From: Streptomyces sp. LUP30
GTDB lineage: Bacteria > Actinomycetota > Actinomycetes > Streptomycetales > Streptomycetaceae
Length of the DNA stretch: 64,000 nt
Assembly (NCBI RefSeq): GCF_001746365.1
Contig: NZ_MJAJ01000004.1
Span: 62,001-126,000 of the forward strand
Direction: 5' to 3'
Shown: positions 30,021 to 40,795 of the stretch, in pieces
How positions within the stretch are numbered: the stretch's first letter is position 1
Layout of the letters: every line of letters starts with the position of its first letter
Translations under genes and position numbers: made by a program
Notes under the pieces: model-generated
What the model was told of the DNA's origin: nothing
The model's database searches: none
The model's input: only the letters and a program-made list of their open reading frames with translations

Positions 30021-30974
30021 ATGAGCGTTCGCAACCTGTCATCCGAGCAGTCGGCCGAGTCCGCCCACCGTGCCGGCTTCGCCTGCTTCGTGGGCCGCCC
30101 CAACGCGGGCAAGTCCACCCTCACGAACGCTCTGGTCGGGAAGAAGGTGGCGATCACCTCGAACCGTCCGCAGACCACCAGGCACACGGTCCGGGGCATC
30201 GTGCACCGCCCCGAGGCCCAGCTGATCCTGGTGGACACCCCGGGGCTGCACAAGCCGCGCACGCTCCTCGGCGAGCGGCTGAACGACGTCGTGCGCACCA
30301 CCTGGGCCGAGGTCGACGTCATCGGCTTCTGCCTGCCGGCCAACGAGAAGCTGGGCCCCGGCGACCGGTTCATCGCCAAGGAGCTCGCCGGGATCAAGCG
30401 CACGCCGAAGATCGCGGTCGTCACCAAGACCGACCTCGTGGACTCCAAGGCGCTCGCCGAGCAGCTCATCGCCATCGACCAGCTCGGCAAGGAGCTGGGC
30501 ATCGAGTGGGCGCAGATCGTGCCGGTCTCGGCGATCGCCGGCGAGCAGGTCGAGCTGCTGGCCGACCTGCTCATCCCGATGATGCCGGACAGCCCGCCGC
30601 TGTACCCCGAGGGCGACCTGACGGACGAGCCCGAGCAGGTGATGGTCGCCGAGCTGATCCGCGAGGCGGCGCTGGAGGGCGTCCGCGACGAGCTGCCGCA
30701 CTCCATCGCGGTCGTCGTCGAGGAGATGCTCCCGCGCGAGGACCGCCCCGCCGACAAGCCGCTGCTGGACATCCACGCCAACATCTACATCGAGCGCCCC
30801 AGCCAGAAGGGCATCATCATCGGCCCCAAGGGCAAGCGCCTGAAGGACGTCGGCATCAAGTCCCGCAAACAGATCGAGGCCCTGCTCGGCACGCCCGTCT
30901 TCCTCGACCTGCACGTGAAGGTTGCCAAGGACTGGCAGCGCGACCCGAAGCAGCTGCGCAAGCTGGGGTTCTAG
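30021..30974 (+). CDS. era: GTPase Era
   Basis: 317-residue ribosome-assembly GTPase that binds 16S rRNA 3' end. G1 GRPNAGKST, G3 DTPG (VDTPGLHKPRTLLGERLN), G4 TKTD (VVTKTDLVD), G5 SAI, then the C-terminal KH domain (GIIIGPKGKRLKDVGIKSR). ATG 30021 is preferred over ATG 30012 because homologues begin MSVR. It should belong to the corC-deaminase-era operon but is separated from it here by ~5 kb of inserted genes. It converges with the next gene, the two stops sharing CTAG. Confidence 0.96.
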   Translation: MSVRNLSSEQSAESAHRAGFACFVGRPNAGKSTLTNALVGKKVAITSNRPQTTRHTVRGIVHRPEAQLILVDTPGLHKPRTLLGERLNDVVRTTWAEVDVIGFCLPANEKLGPGDRFIAKELAGIKRTPKIAVVTKTDLVDSKALAEQLIAIDQLGKELGIEWAQIVPVSAIAGEQVELLADLLIPMMPDSPPLYPEGDLTDEPEQVMVAELIREAALEGVRDELPHSIAVVVEEMLPREDRPADKPLLDIHANIYIERPSQKGIIIGPKGKRLKDVGIKSRKQIEALLGTPVFLDLHVKVAKDWQRDPKQLRKLGF

Positions 30975-31837
30975 ACGGTCTGCGGGGACATGTCCTGGAG
31001 CCCCACCACGCGCAGCAGCCGCAGCCGTTCGTAGGACTCCGTGTCCGGGCGGGCCGTGTGGACGACCAGGAGCTGGTGGTGCTCGTGGCTGAGCAGCACC
31101 TCGCAGTCCAGGTCGAGCAGTCCGACCACCGGGTGCAGGAAGCGTTTGGTCGCCTTGTGCCGCAGGGACACCTCGTGTGCGTCCCAGAGGCGGGCGAACT
31201 CCTCGCTCCCGGCGCGCAGTTCGGCCACGAGCGCGGCCGGTTCCGGGTCGTCGGGCCGGGCGGCGGTCACCGCGCGCAGATTGGCCACGTGGGCGCGGGC
31301 GTGGTCGGGGCGGTCCTCCGGCGGGAACAGGCCGCGCGCGTCGGGGACGAGGAAGTACAGACGCACGAGGTTGCGTTCGGGCCGGGGCCGGGACATCACA
31401 TCGTGGGTCAGCGCCCTGGCCATCGCGTTCTGCGCCAGGACCTCGCCGCAGTCGGTCAGCACCTGCGCCGGTGTGTCGACCAGCCGGTCCAGGATCAGCA
31501 TCAGCCCGGGCGACACATGCGTCGACGCCGTCTCCCGGCGCGGGGGCTCCTCGCCGACCAGGTGGAAGAGATGGTCGCGCTCGTCGGCGGTCAGCCGCAG
31601 GGCGCGGGCCAGCGCCGACAGCATCTGCCGCGAGGGGCGGGGGCCCCGGCTCTGTTCCAGCCGCGTGTAGTAGTCCACCGACATGCCGGCCAGCTGCGCC
31701 ACCTCCTCCCGGCGCAGGCCCGGCGTACGGCGGCGGGCGCCGGGGGCCAGACCCACGTCGGAGGGGGCCAGGCGGGCGCGCCCGCGGCGCAGGAAGTCGG
31801 CGAGTTCGGTGCGGTTCACCTCTCCAGGCTGCGGCAC
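30971..31837 (-). CDS. HTH regulator with MmyB-like ligand-binding domain
   Basis: 288 residues: XRE-type HTH with the subgroup signature FLRRGRARLAPSDVGL, RRTPGLRREEVAQLAGMS and YYTRLEQSRGPRPS, followed by the MmyB-like C-terminal domain (RNLVRLYFLVPDARGLFP; SLRHKATKRFLHPVVGLLDL). Start ATG 31837; a GTG at 31819 (NRTELADFLRRG) is an alternative nearer the conserved part. It is divergent from the NAD(P) oxidoreductase gene with ~135 bases between them, the usual layout in which this regulator class controls the adjacent short-chain oxidoreductase. Confidence 0.88.
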   Translation of the reverse strand: MPQPGEVNRTELADFLRRGRARLAPSDVGLAPGARRRTPGLRREEVAQLAGMSVDYYTRLEQSRGPRPSRQMLSALARALRLTADERDHLFHLVGEEPPRRETASTHVSPGLMLILDRLVDTPAQVLTDCGEVLAQNAMARALTHDVMSRPRPERNLVRLYFLVPDARGLFPPEDRPDHARAHVANLRAVTAARPDDPEPAALVAELRAGSEEFARLWDAHEVSLRHKATKRFLHPVVGLLDLDCEVLLSHEHHQLLVVHTARPDTESYERLRLLRVVGLQDMSPQTV

Positions 31838-31972
31838 AGCGTCCGGCTTAGCCAGGGACCGCCGGTCCCCTGATCCACGGGTCTCTCCCGCTCCTCACGG
31901 TCCCGCCCGAGGGTGGTGGCACCACACCGGACAGGCCGAACGGGCCGACCGGGCCAAGAGGAGCGGACGACG

Positions 31973-32827
31973 ATGCTGACACTGGTGACGGGTACGACGG
32001 GACAGATCGGACGGAGGTTCGTGCCGAGACTGCTGGCGCAGACCGGGCCGGGGGAGAAGGTGCGCATCCTGGTGCGTGACGCGGCCCGCGCGGAGCGCTT
32101 CGCGGAGCTCGGCGCCGAGGTCGTGACCGGCGATCTGCGGGACGCGGAGGCGCTCGGCAAGGCGGTGGCCGGGGCGGACGCGGTGGTGAACGTCGCGGCG
32201 TCCTTCCGCGGCGTCCCGGACGAGGAGGCGTGGGCCGTCAACCGGGATGCGGCGGTGGCGCTGGGACACGCTGCGCGGACGGCGGGCGTGCAGCGGTTCG
32301 TGCAGGTCAGCACGGGCCTGGTGTACGGGCTCGGGCGAGGCCGCCCGCTGACGGAGGACGACGAGATCCGGCCGGGCGGCGAGATGTGGGGCGCCTACAC
32401 CGAGTCGAAGGCGGCCGCCGAGCAAGAGCTCCTCGCGCTGGACGGCCTGGACGTGCGGATCGCCCGGCTCGTCTTCGTCTACGGCGAGGGCGATCCCCAC
32501 CTCGCCCAGTCCCTGAGGTGGGCCGGCGGGTGGGCGTCGGCGCAGCGGCTGCAGATGGTCCACCACGCCGACGTCGCCCAAGGGCTGCTGCGCCTGCTGT
32601 ACGCGCCGGGAGCCGCGGGCCGGATCTACAACATCGCCGACGACGCTCCCGTGACGGCGCTCGACCTGCACCAGCTCAACGGCGTCGACCTCCCCGCCGG
32701 CATGGCGGACCGCACCGACCCCGACCCGTGGTCCGGGATCACCTCCACCCGGCGCGTCCGCCGTGAGCTCGGCTACCGTCCGCTGTACCCCACGGTGTGG
32801 GCCGCGCGGGACGCCGGGGCGCTGTGA
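31973..32827 (+). CDS. NAD(P)-dependent epimerase/oxidoreductase
   Basis: 284-residue extended short-chain (Rossmann) enzyme. The nucleotide-binding motif TGTTGQIGRRFV is at the N-terminus, VVTGDLRDAEAL and AVVNVAA follow, and the catalytic Tyr-x3-Lys is AYTESKAAAEQ. The C-terminal IYNIADDAPVTALDLHQL is typical of the epimerase/dehydratase group. ATG 31973 with AGAGGAG 8-14 bases upstream. Divergent from the MmyB-type regulator, which probably controls it. It ends 4 bases before the convergent MFS stop. Substrate unknown. Confidence 0.85.
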   Translation: MLTLVTGTTGQIGRRFVPRLLAQTGPGEKVRILVRDAARAERFAELGAEVVTGDLRDAEALGKAVAGADAVVNVAASFRGVPDEEAWAVNRDAAVALGHAARTAGVQRFVQVSTGLVYGLGRGRPLTEDDEIRPGGEMWGAYTESKAAAEQELLALDGLDVRIARLVFVYGEGDPHLAQSLRWAGGWASAQRLQMVHHADVAQGLLRLLYAPGAAGRIYNIADDAPVTALDLHQLNGVDLPAGMADRTDPDPWSGITSTRRVRRELGYRPLYPTVWAARDAGAL

Positions 32828-32831
32828 ACGT

Positions 32832-34091
32832 CTACTCGACGCCCCGGATCCGGCCCACCAGCACCGCCCCCGCCAGCCCGATGACGGCGGCCACCAGGTA
32901 CAGCACCCGGTAGCCGCCCAGGTACGTCACGATCGGCGCGGCGAGGACGGGGGCCGCGACCTGGGGGAGGGAGTTGGCCACGTTGATGATGCCGAGGTCC
33001 TTGCCGCGGTCCCCGGCCGTCGGCAGCACGTCCGTCATCAGCGCGAAGTCGACCGAGGTGAACACGCCGAAGCCGACGCCCAGCACAGCCGCCGCGACGA
33101 TCGCGCCCGGCCACGTCTGCCAGGCCGCCAGTCCCGCCGTCGCCACCGCCATCAGCACCCCGGACCAGACGACGAACGGCTTGCGGCGCCCCGCCCGGTC
33201 CGACCAGACGCCGCCGACGACGACCGTGGCCAGCAGCGTCAGCCCGTTCACCGCCGTCAGGATCAGCACCCCCTGCTCGGGGTCGGCGTGGTGCAGACGG
33301 TCGCGCAGGTAGTACAGGAGGTACAGCAGCACCAGCGCGTTGCTCAGGTTCATCAGGAAGCGGGTCAGCCAGGCCCATCCGAGGTCGGGGTGGCGGCGCG
33401 GACTCAGCCAGAAGCCGGCCGCGAAACCCCGCCAGGACCAGACCGGCCGGTCCCGCTCCGCCAGCCGCAGATCCTCGTACCGCACGACGTACGGCAGCAC
33501 GCCGACCAGCGTGAAGACCGCGCACGCCGCGTACCCCGACCCGACGCCTCCGGCGGCCGTCGCGAGCCCGGTGCCGCCGACCACGCCGAGGATCTGCGCG
33601 GCCCCCAGCCAGCCGCCCACCGAGCCCCGTTGGAGCCGGGGCACCTGGTCGGGGACGGCCGCCGTCACCGCCGCGAAGGCCGCGTTCAGGGTCAGCTGGA
33701 CCAGACACCAGCCCAGCGCCATCGTCCAGAGCCCGCCCGCGCCCGCGAGCAGCAGCAGCGACAGCGCGCCGCCCGCCGCTCCGGCCACGATCCACGGCGT
33801 GCGCCGGCCCCGGCGGGACGTCGTACGGTCCGACAGGGCGCCGAAGAGCGGGTTGGCGGCCAGCGAGACCACCGCGCCGACGCCCGTCACCCAGGCCAGC
33901 ATCGTCTCCTTCGACATGCCCGAGCCGGGCGCGAAGTCCTCGGCCTGGGAGGCCAGCAGGATCTGCAGGGGGCCGTACCAGCCCACCCAGATCGCCCCGT
34001 TGGCCAGCGACAGGGCCGACGTCCAGCCCCTGCCGACCCGTTCGGCGGGCTCGGCCAGCGCGGCTGCCGGCGCGCTGTCCGCGGTCGTCAT
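32832..34091 (-). CDS. MFS sugar transporter
   Basis: 419-residue transporter with about 12 helices, beginning after a cytoplasmic tail at TSALSLANGAIWVGWYGPLQILL. The cytoplasmic loop GALSDRTTSRRGRRTPWI is the MFS motif A region seen in glycoside:cation-type carriers, and its repeat (GVWSDRAGRRKPFV) occurs in the second half. Because its ATG overlaps the stop of the GH1 gene by 4 bases, it probably imports the beta-glucoside that the hydrolase cleaves. This substrate is inferred from context. Confidence 0.87.
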   Translation of the reverse strand: MTTADSAPAAALAEPAERVGRGWTSALSLANGAIWVGWYGPLQILLASQAEDFAPGSGMSKETMLAWVTGVGAVVSLAANPLFGALSDRTTSRRGRRTPWIVAGAAGGALSLLLLAGAGGLWTMALGWCLVQLTLNAAFAAVTAAVPDQVPRLQRGSVGGWLGAAQILGVVGGTGLATAAGGVGSGYAACAVFTLVGVLPYVVRYEDLRLAERDRPVWSWRGFAAGFWLSPRRHPDLGWAWLTRFLMNLSNALVLLYLLYYLRDRLHHADPEQGVLILTAVNGLTLLATVVVGGVWSDRAGRRKPFVVWSGVLMAVATAGLAAWQTWPGAIVAAAVLGVGFGVFTSVDFALMTDVLPTAGDRGKDLGIINVANSLPQVAAPVLAAPIVTYLGGYRVLYLVAAVIGLAGAVLVGRIRGVE

Positions 34092-35425
34092 CCCCGCGCC
34101 TGCGTTCTCTGCGCCCGCAGCACGTCCCGCAGCCAGGCGTACGACGCCTTCGGGGTCCGGGTCTGCGTCGCGAAGTCGACGTGGACCAGGCCGAAGCGGC
34201 GCGCGTACCCCTCCGCCCACTCGAAGTTGTCCAGCAGCGACCACACGAAGTAGCCGCGCACGTCGACGCCCGCCTCCAGCGCCCGGTGCAGGGCGCGGAT
34301 GTGGCCGTCCAGGTAGGCGATGCGGTCCTGGTCGTCGAGGCCCTCGTAGGAGCAGCCGTTCTCCGTGATGACGACCGGCGGAAGGCGGTCGCCGTAGCGG
34401 TCCTTGAACGTCGTCAGCAGCTCGGTGAGGCCCTCGGGGACCACCGGCCAGCCGAAGTCCGTCACCGGCATGCCTTCGATCTCCTGCACGGAGAAGGGGA
34501 GTTCGGCCGGCATGGTGATCCCGCCGAACTCGATCTCCGTGCCCTGCGGCGCGCCCACCCGGGTGGGGGCGTAGTAGTTGACCCCGTACCAGTCGAGCGG
34601 TTCGGAGATCACCTTCAGGTCGGCGGCCACGTCGCCCGGCATCAGGTCGCCGAGGCCCTCCGGGTACTCACCCAGCAGCAGGGGTTCGGCGAACAGACGG
34701 TTCAGCAGGACGTCGTAGAAGGCCGCCGCCTCCAGGTCGGCCGGCTCCTGGGACGCGGGCCAGGTCGGGCCGTGGGAGTTGGCGATGCCGATGTCGCCGG
34801 CGCCGGCCGCACGCAGCGCCTGCACGGCCAGCCCGTGGGCCAGGAGCTGGTGGTGGGCGACCGGCAGGGCGTCGAAGAGCAGCTGCTTGCCGGGGGCGTG
34901 GGTGCCGAGCGCATGGCCGAGCAGGGTGTGCTCGGCGGGCTCGTTGAGGGTGATCCACTTCTTGACGCGGTCGCCCAGGCGGTCCACGACCACCGAGGCG
35001 TACTCCGCGAAACGGGACGCCGTGTCCCGTTCGAGCCAGTCCAGGCCGGCCGGCAGGTCCCAGTGGAAGAGGGTGGGGACCGGGCGGACGCCCGCGGTCA
35101 GCAGCTCGTCGACGAGGCGGTCGTAGAAGTCCATACCGCCGGGGGAGTTGACCCGCGGCCAGGAGACCGAGAAGCGGTACGCGTCCACGCCGAGCCCCGA
35201 CAGGAGCGCGACGTCCTCCGTGTGGCGGTGGTAGTGGTCGCAGGCCACCGCGGCCGTCGAGCCGTCCTTGACCCGCCCCGGCTCGGCGGTGAAGGCGTCC
35301 CATACGGACGGCTCGCGTTCGTCGGCCGCGCCCTCGATCTGATGGGCGGAGGTGGACACTCCCCAGAGGAAGTCTGCCGGGAACGGGGGGATCGGGTGGG
35401 CCGCGGCATGCGGTTCGTTCGCCAT
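34088..35425 (-). CDS. GH1 family beta-glucosidase
   Basis: Family 1 glycoside hydrolase of 445 residues with a (beta/alpha)8 barrel. N-terminal signature FPADFLWGVSTSAHQIEGA, acid/base Glu in TLNEPAEHTL, nucleophile Glu in VITENGCSYEG, and C-terminal YFVWSLLDNFEWAEGYARRFGL. No signal peptide, so it acts in the cytosol on imported disaccharides or glucosides. Start ATG 35425 (MANEPHAAAH) is chosen over ATG 35437, which touches the palindrome. It is the promoter-proximal gene of a two-gene operon with the MFS carrier. Confidence 0.93.
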   Translation of the reverse strand: MANEPHAAAHPIPPFPADFLWGVSTSAHQIEGAADEREPSVWDAFTAEPGRVKDGSTAAVACDHYHRHTEDVALLSGLGVDAYRFSVSWPRVNSPGGMDFYDRLVDELLTAGVRPVPTLFHWDLPAGLDWLERDTASRFAEYASVVVDRLGDRVKKWITLNEPAEHTLLGHALGTHAPGKQLLFDALPVAHHQLLAHGLAVQALRAAGAGDIGIANSHGPTWPASQEPADLEAAAFYDVLLNRLFAEPLLLGEYPEGLGDLMPGDVAADLKVISEPLDWYGVNYYAPTRVGAPQGTEIEFGGITMPAELPFSVQEIEGMPVTDFGWPVVPEGLTELLTTFKDRYGDRLPPVVITENGCSYEGLDDQDRIAYLDGHIRALHRALEAGVDVRGYFVWSLLDNFEWAEGYARRFGLVHVDFATQTRTPKASYAWLRDVLRAQRTQARG

Positions 35426-35437
35426 GGGCGGGATCAT

Positions 35438-35455
35438 CCTTACCGCTGGGTAAGG
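35438..35455. promoter_or_regulatory. Perfect 7-4-7 palindrome before the GH1-MFS operon
   Basis: CCTTACC-GCTG-GGTAAGG lies 12 bases before the GH1 start codon. It looks like a TetR- or LacI-type operator. No regulator gene is adjacent, so the protein that binds it would be encoded elsewhere. Confidence 0.6.
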
Positions 35456-35507
35456 AAGTCAACGCCCCAGCGTGAACTGGCAGTTCGGACGGGACGTCAG
35501 GGACCGC

Positions 35508-35774
35508 TCACGCCCCTTCCTTCAGCACCCGGGAGATCAGCGTCCGCTGCTCCGCGGTGAGCCGGGGATCGGCCGCGTAGACCCGCTCCCCGTCCACCGT
35601 GATCTCGTAGCTGAAGCCGTCCGGAACCCCCGGCGGGGGCGCGCCCCGGCCGCCGGCCACCGCCTTCTCGGCCAGGGCGTGCCACTCGCCGGCGTCGGGC
35701 CGTCCCGCCGTGTCCACCTCGGCCCGGCGCTCGATGCCCGCGAACCCGCCTGTGCGCCTCACCTGAATACGCAT
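35508..35774 (-). CDS. Emfourin-type protease inhibitor
   Basis: 88-residue protein matching the emfourin (protealysin-associated M4 inhibitor) family: MRIQVRRTGGFAGIERRAEVDT at the N-terminus, then SYEITVDGERVYAADPRL and RTLISRVLKEGA. No signal peptide. It lies 21 bases after the M4 protease on the same strand, the classic protease-inhibitor operon, so it is expected to bind and block the co-expressed enzyme inside the cell. Confidence 0.85.
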   Translation of the reverse strand: MRIQVRRTGGFAGIERRAEVDTAGRPDAGEWHALAEKAVAGGRGAPPPGVPDGFSYEITVDGERVYAADPRLTAEQRTLISRVLKEGA

Positions 35775-35795
35775 GGGTCCCTGTGTAGTACGGAA

Positions 35796-36866
35796 CTACA
35801 GGATCCGCACCCCGACCTGCTCCCAGGCCTTCTTCACGGCCTGCGACTCGTCGCCGCCGTCGCCGAACCGCTCGCGCGCGGCCTTCGCGGTGAGCCCCGC
35901 GAAGTCGCTGAAGAAGGCCTTCTCCTTGAGTTCGCCGCCGGTCAGCACGTCGTACCAGATCTGTCCCGCCTTCTCCCAGGCGTGGCCGCCGAGAGCGGTG
36001 GCGACGAGGTAGAACGCGTGGTTGGGGATGCCGGAGTTGATGTGGACGCCGCCGTTGTCGCGGCCGGTGCGGACGTAGCCGTCCATCGTCGCGGGCTGCG
36101 GGTCCTTGCCGAGGACGTCGTCGTCGTACGCCGTCCCCGGGGCCTTCATCGAGCGCAGGGCGGCGCCGGTGACGTTCGGGGCGAGCAGCCCCGCGCCGAT
36201 CAGCCAGTCGGCCTCGGCGGCGGTCTGGCCGAGCGAGTACTGCTTGATGAGCGAGCCGAACACGTCGGACATCGACTCGTTGAGCGCGCCCGGCTGGCCG
36301 TAGTAGGTCAGGTTCGCCGTGTACTGCGTGACGCCGTGGGTGAGCTCGTGCCCGATCACGTCGACGGAGTTGGTGAAGTCGACGAAGATCTCGCCGTCGC
36401 CGTCGCCGAACACCATCTGCTCGCCGTTCCAGAAGGCGTTGTTGTAGCCCTCGTCGTAATGGACGCTGGCGTCCAGGGGCAGGCCGTCGCCGTCGATGGA
36501 GTGACGCTGGTAGGCCTTGAGGTAGAGGTCGAAGGTGGCGCCGAGACCGGAGTAGGCGCGGTTGACGGTGGCGTCCCGGCCCGGGTCCTGGCCCTCGGAG
36601 CGGACCTTGCCGCCGGGCAGGTCGGTGCCGTGCGCGCAGTCGTAGATCGTCCGCAGCGGCTGGTCCGACGGCGCTTTCGTGGCCGGTGCGGCGGCCAGGC
36701 GGAACTCGGCGGTCACCCGGCGGCGGGCGCGCAGCTCGCTGTCGCGCAGCAGGGTGCGCCGGGCGGGACCGGAGAGTGCGGGGTCGTCGTTGCGCGCCAG
36801 CCGGTCGAGGACGTGCGGCGGTACGACGGTGCAGAAGACGGGCTCGGAGCCCCCGTGAGTCGTCAT
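35796..36866 (-). CDS. Protealysin-like M4 metalloprotease
   Basis: 356-residue thermolysin-family zinc protease. The short propeptide carries the protealysin-type motif VVPPHVLDRLARN near residue 18, without a signal peptide. The zinc motif HExxH is VIGHELTHGVTQY with the third ligand Glu in ALNESMSDVFG; the catalytic-His segment is DNGGVHINSGIPNHAFYL. ATG 36866 (AAAGGTG 8 bases upstream) is preferred over the in-frame GTG at 36875. Co-transcribed with the emfourin inhibitor. Such enzymes lack the long propeptide of secreted thermolysins and are often found inside cells or exported non-classically. Confidence 0.92.
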   Translation of the reverse strand: MTTHGGSEPVFCTVVPPHVLDRLARNDDPALSGPARRTLLRDSELRARRRVTAEFRLAAAPATKAPSDQPLRTIYDCAHGTDLPGGKVRSEGQDPGRDATVNRAYSGLGATFDLYLKAYQRHSIDGDGLPLDASVHYDEGYNNAFWNGEQMVFGDGDGEIFVDFTNSVDVIGHELTHGVTQYTANLTYYGQPGALNESMSDVFGSLIKQYSLGQTAAEADWLIGAGLLAPNVTGAALRSMKAPGTAYDDDVLGKDPQPATMDGYVRTGRDNGGVHINSGIPNHAFYLVATALGGHAWEKAGQIWYDVLTGGELKEKAFFSDFAGLTAKAARERFGDGGDESQAVKKAWEQVGVRIL

Positions 36867-36969
36867 GTCCGGCACCTTTGCACTGTGTTACTCACCTGTC
36901 ACTACAAGCAACCATGATCGGTGAAAAACGGTGACAAACGCGGCAGATCAAAGGGTCGGAGTGGTATAG

Positions 36970-38943
<1,974 letters not shown>

Positions 38944-38964
38944 CCATCCTGACCGGCGGTTTGA

Positions 38965-39007
38965 GGACCCCGTTCGTCGACTTCGACGAGCGGGGTCCCG
39001 CCGTTTT
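38965..39007 (+). terminator. Rho-independent terminator of leuA
   Basis: 15-base stem GGACCCCGTTCGTCG / CGACGAGCGGGGTCC with one G-U pair and a 4-base loop (38965-38998), followed by a short T run (CCGTTTT). It begins 22 bases after the leuA stop. Confidence 0.85.
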
Positions 39008-39126
39008 CGGCCACTGTCCCGTGGAGGTCACGGAAAGGTCTCGTCCTAGGTGCTGACTACACCTCTCCCCTGTGGCTAACATCACGCAGACGTGGCGATG
39101 TTGCCACGGCGTTACGGAGGTGCGAC

Positions 39127-39822
39127 GTGCTGCCAGAACGGGGACGAGACGGCCGTGTCACCAGGCTTGCCCACATCCTGGGCACCCGCACCGCGTGGAC
39201 GCCCGTCGGCGACGGCGAGTTCTTCTGCCCGGGCTGCGGCGGGGACCGCAACTACCTGCGGCTGACCGGACAGCGCCGCTTCACCGTCCTCGGCGTGCCG
39301 CTCGTGCCGCGCGGCGAGACCGGCCCGGTCGTCGAGTGCGCCGCCTGCCGCCGCCACTTCGGCACCGACGTCCTCGACCACCCCACCACCGTGCGCTTCT
39401 CGGCGATGCTGCGCGACGCCGTCCACACCGTCGCCCTCGCCGTCCTCTCGGCCGGCGGCACCTGCTCCCGTACGTCCCTGGAGACCGCTGCGGGCGCGGT
39501 GCGCGCGGCCGGCTTCACCGACTGCACCGAGGAACAGCTCTCCGCCCTCGTCGACGCCCTCGCCTCCGACACCGGCCGCAGCTACGGCGAGCCCTACGGC
39601 CCCGGCCTCGCCATAGAGCTCCACGAGGCCCTCGACCCGCTCGCCGCCCACCTCGCTGCGGCCGGCCGCGAATCGATCCTGCTGCAGGGCGCCCGTATCG
39701 CCCTCGCCGACGGCCCCTACACCCCGGCCGAACGGGAGGTCCTCGCCACGGTGGGCGCGGCCCTGACGATCTGCGCGGACGACGTGACACGCCTGCTGGC
39801 CGCCGCGGGGACCCCGTCCTGA
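39127..39822 (+). CDS. TerB-domain protein with N-terminal zinc ribbon
   Basis: 231 residues. The N-terminus has two CxxC pairs forming a zinc ribbon (FFCPGCGGDRNY ... VVECAACRRHFG), and the C-terminal half is an all-helical TerB-like (tellurite-resistance B) domain with acidic residues in ALADGPYTPAEREVLATVG, a known metal-binding helix pair. GTG 39127 with CGGAGG upstream. It stands alone between leuA and the convergent membrane protein. TerB proteins act in metal/stress sensing complexes; the specific role here is unknown. Confidence 0.82.
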   Translation: MLPERGRDGRVTRLAHILGTRTAWTPVGDGEFFCPGCGGDRNYLRLTGQRRFTVLGVPLVPRGETGPVVECAACRRHFGTDVLDHPTTVRFSAMLRDAVHTVALAVLSAGGTCSRTSLETAAGAVRAAGFTDCTEEQLSALVDALASDTGRSYGEPYGPGLAIELHEALDPLAAHLAAAGRESILLQGARIALADGPYTPAEREVLATVGAALTICADDVTRLLAAAGTPS

Positions 39823-39880
39823 GGACCGGGCGACGGCCCGCGGCAGCAGACGGCGGCCTACGGCGGCGGACCCCGGTGGC

Positions 39881-40795
39881 CTACGGCAGCGACCGCTCGT
39901 ACGAGCTGTCCGTGTCGGAGTCGTAGACGAGCTTGCCGGCCGCGTCGTAGCCCTTGATGCGCGGGGCGAGGGTGACCTGCCGGTTCAGCATGCCCGCGGC
40001 GACGAACCAGTCTCCGTCCAGGGTGGCCGTCGTCTCCTCGCCCCCGTAGGACACGGTCACCTTGGCGACCGACGGCTCGACCGTGCCGACGGCCCCCCAG
40101 CGGAACGGCAGCTTCCAGTGTCCCTTGTCGATGTACGACTGCTGGTACAGCTTGCCGCCGTTGAAGTCGGGCACGACCGGGCCCGCGTTCGGCGGACCGG
40201 CGTCGCTCGAACTGGTGCTGATGCCCGAGGCCACACCGTGCTCGTCGAGGGAGCAGACCACCCGGAAGCCCGCGGGCCGCTCCTTCACGGCGACCACGTG
40301 GACACCGCCGGAGGCGTTCGAGTCGCCGGTGCTCCTGGCCGCCAGGATGATCCGGTAGTCCTCGGCCCTGCCCAGGTCCCCGGCGCTCCCGGCGGGCCCG
40401 CCCTCGGCCCTGAGGCACTCCCTCAGTCCGGCCGCCGCCTGCTCGAAGGTGATCCCGTCGAGCAACTGCCCCGGCGTCGCGGGCCGCGCGGGACCGGACG
40501 GCGCCGCCGAGGCGCTCCCGGCCGGACCGCGCGAGGCGCCGGCCGACGGACCGGGCGCCGCCGTGTCGGCGCCGTGCCCCCCGCCCCCGCCGTTCACCGC
40601 GTAGGCCCCCACCGGCAGCGCGGCCAGCGCGATCAGCGCCGCCCCGGTCACCGCGACGCGCCGCCGCCGCTCGGCCAGTCCCCGCCGCCGGATCGCCGGA
40701 TACGGCGCGGGCGAGGGCTGCACCGTGTACGCGTCCTGCGCGAGCAGCTCACGCATCCACTCCTCCAAGTCCCCTCGACCGTCCCGCTCGTTCAC
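39881..40795 (-). CDS. Membrane-anchored protein paired with the SigE-family sigma factor
   Basis: 304 residues. A ~45-residue cytoplasmic N-terminus (DLEEWMRELLAQDAYTVQP, then RRRGLAERRRRVAV) is followed by one transmembrane helix (TGAALIALAALPVGAYAV), a Ser/Pro/Gly-rich linker and an extracytoplasmic beta-rich domain (FRVVCSLDEHGVASG; TLDGDWFVAAGMLNRQVTL). The topology is that of an anti-sigma or sigma-partner protein, but there is no zinc-binding HxxxCxxC motif. Its GTG overlaps the sigma factor stop by 4 bases, so the two are coupled. Function inferred only from this context. Confidence 0.75.
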   Translation of the reverse strand: MNERDGRGDLEEWMRELLAQDAYTVQPSPAPYPAIRRRGLAERRRRVAVTGAALIALAALPVGAYAVNGGGGGHGADTAAPGPSAGASRGPAGSASAAPSGPARPATPGQLLDGITFEQAAAGLRECLRAEGGPAGSAGDLGRAEDYRIILAARSTGDSNASGGVHVVAVKERPAGFRVVCSLDEHGVASGISTSSSDAGPPNAGPVVPDFNGGKLYQQSYIDKGHWKLPFRWGAVGTVEPSVAKVTVSYGGEETTATLDGDWFVAAGMLNRQVTLAPRIKGYDAAGKLVYDSDTDSSYERSLP

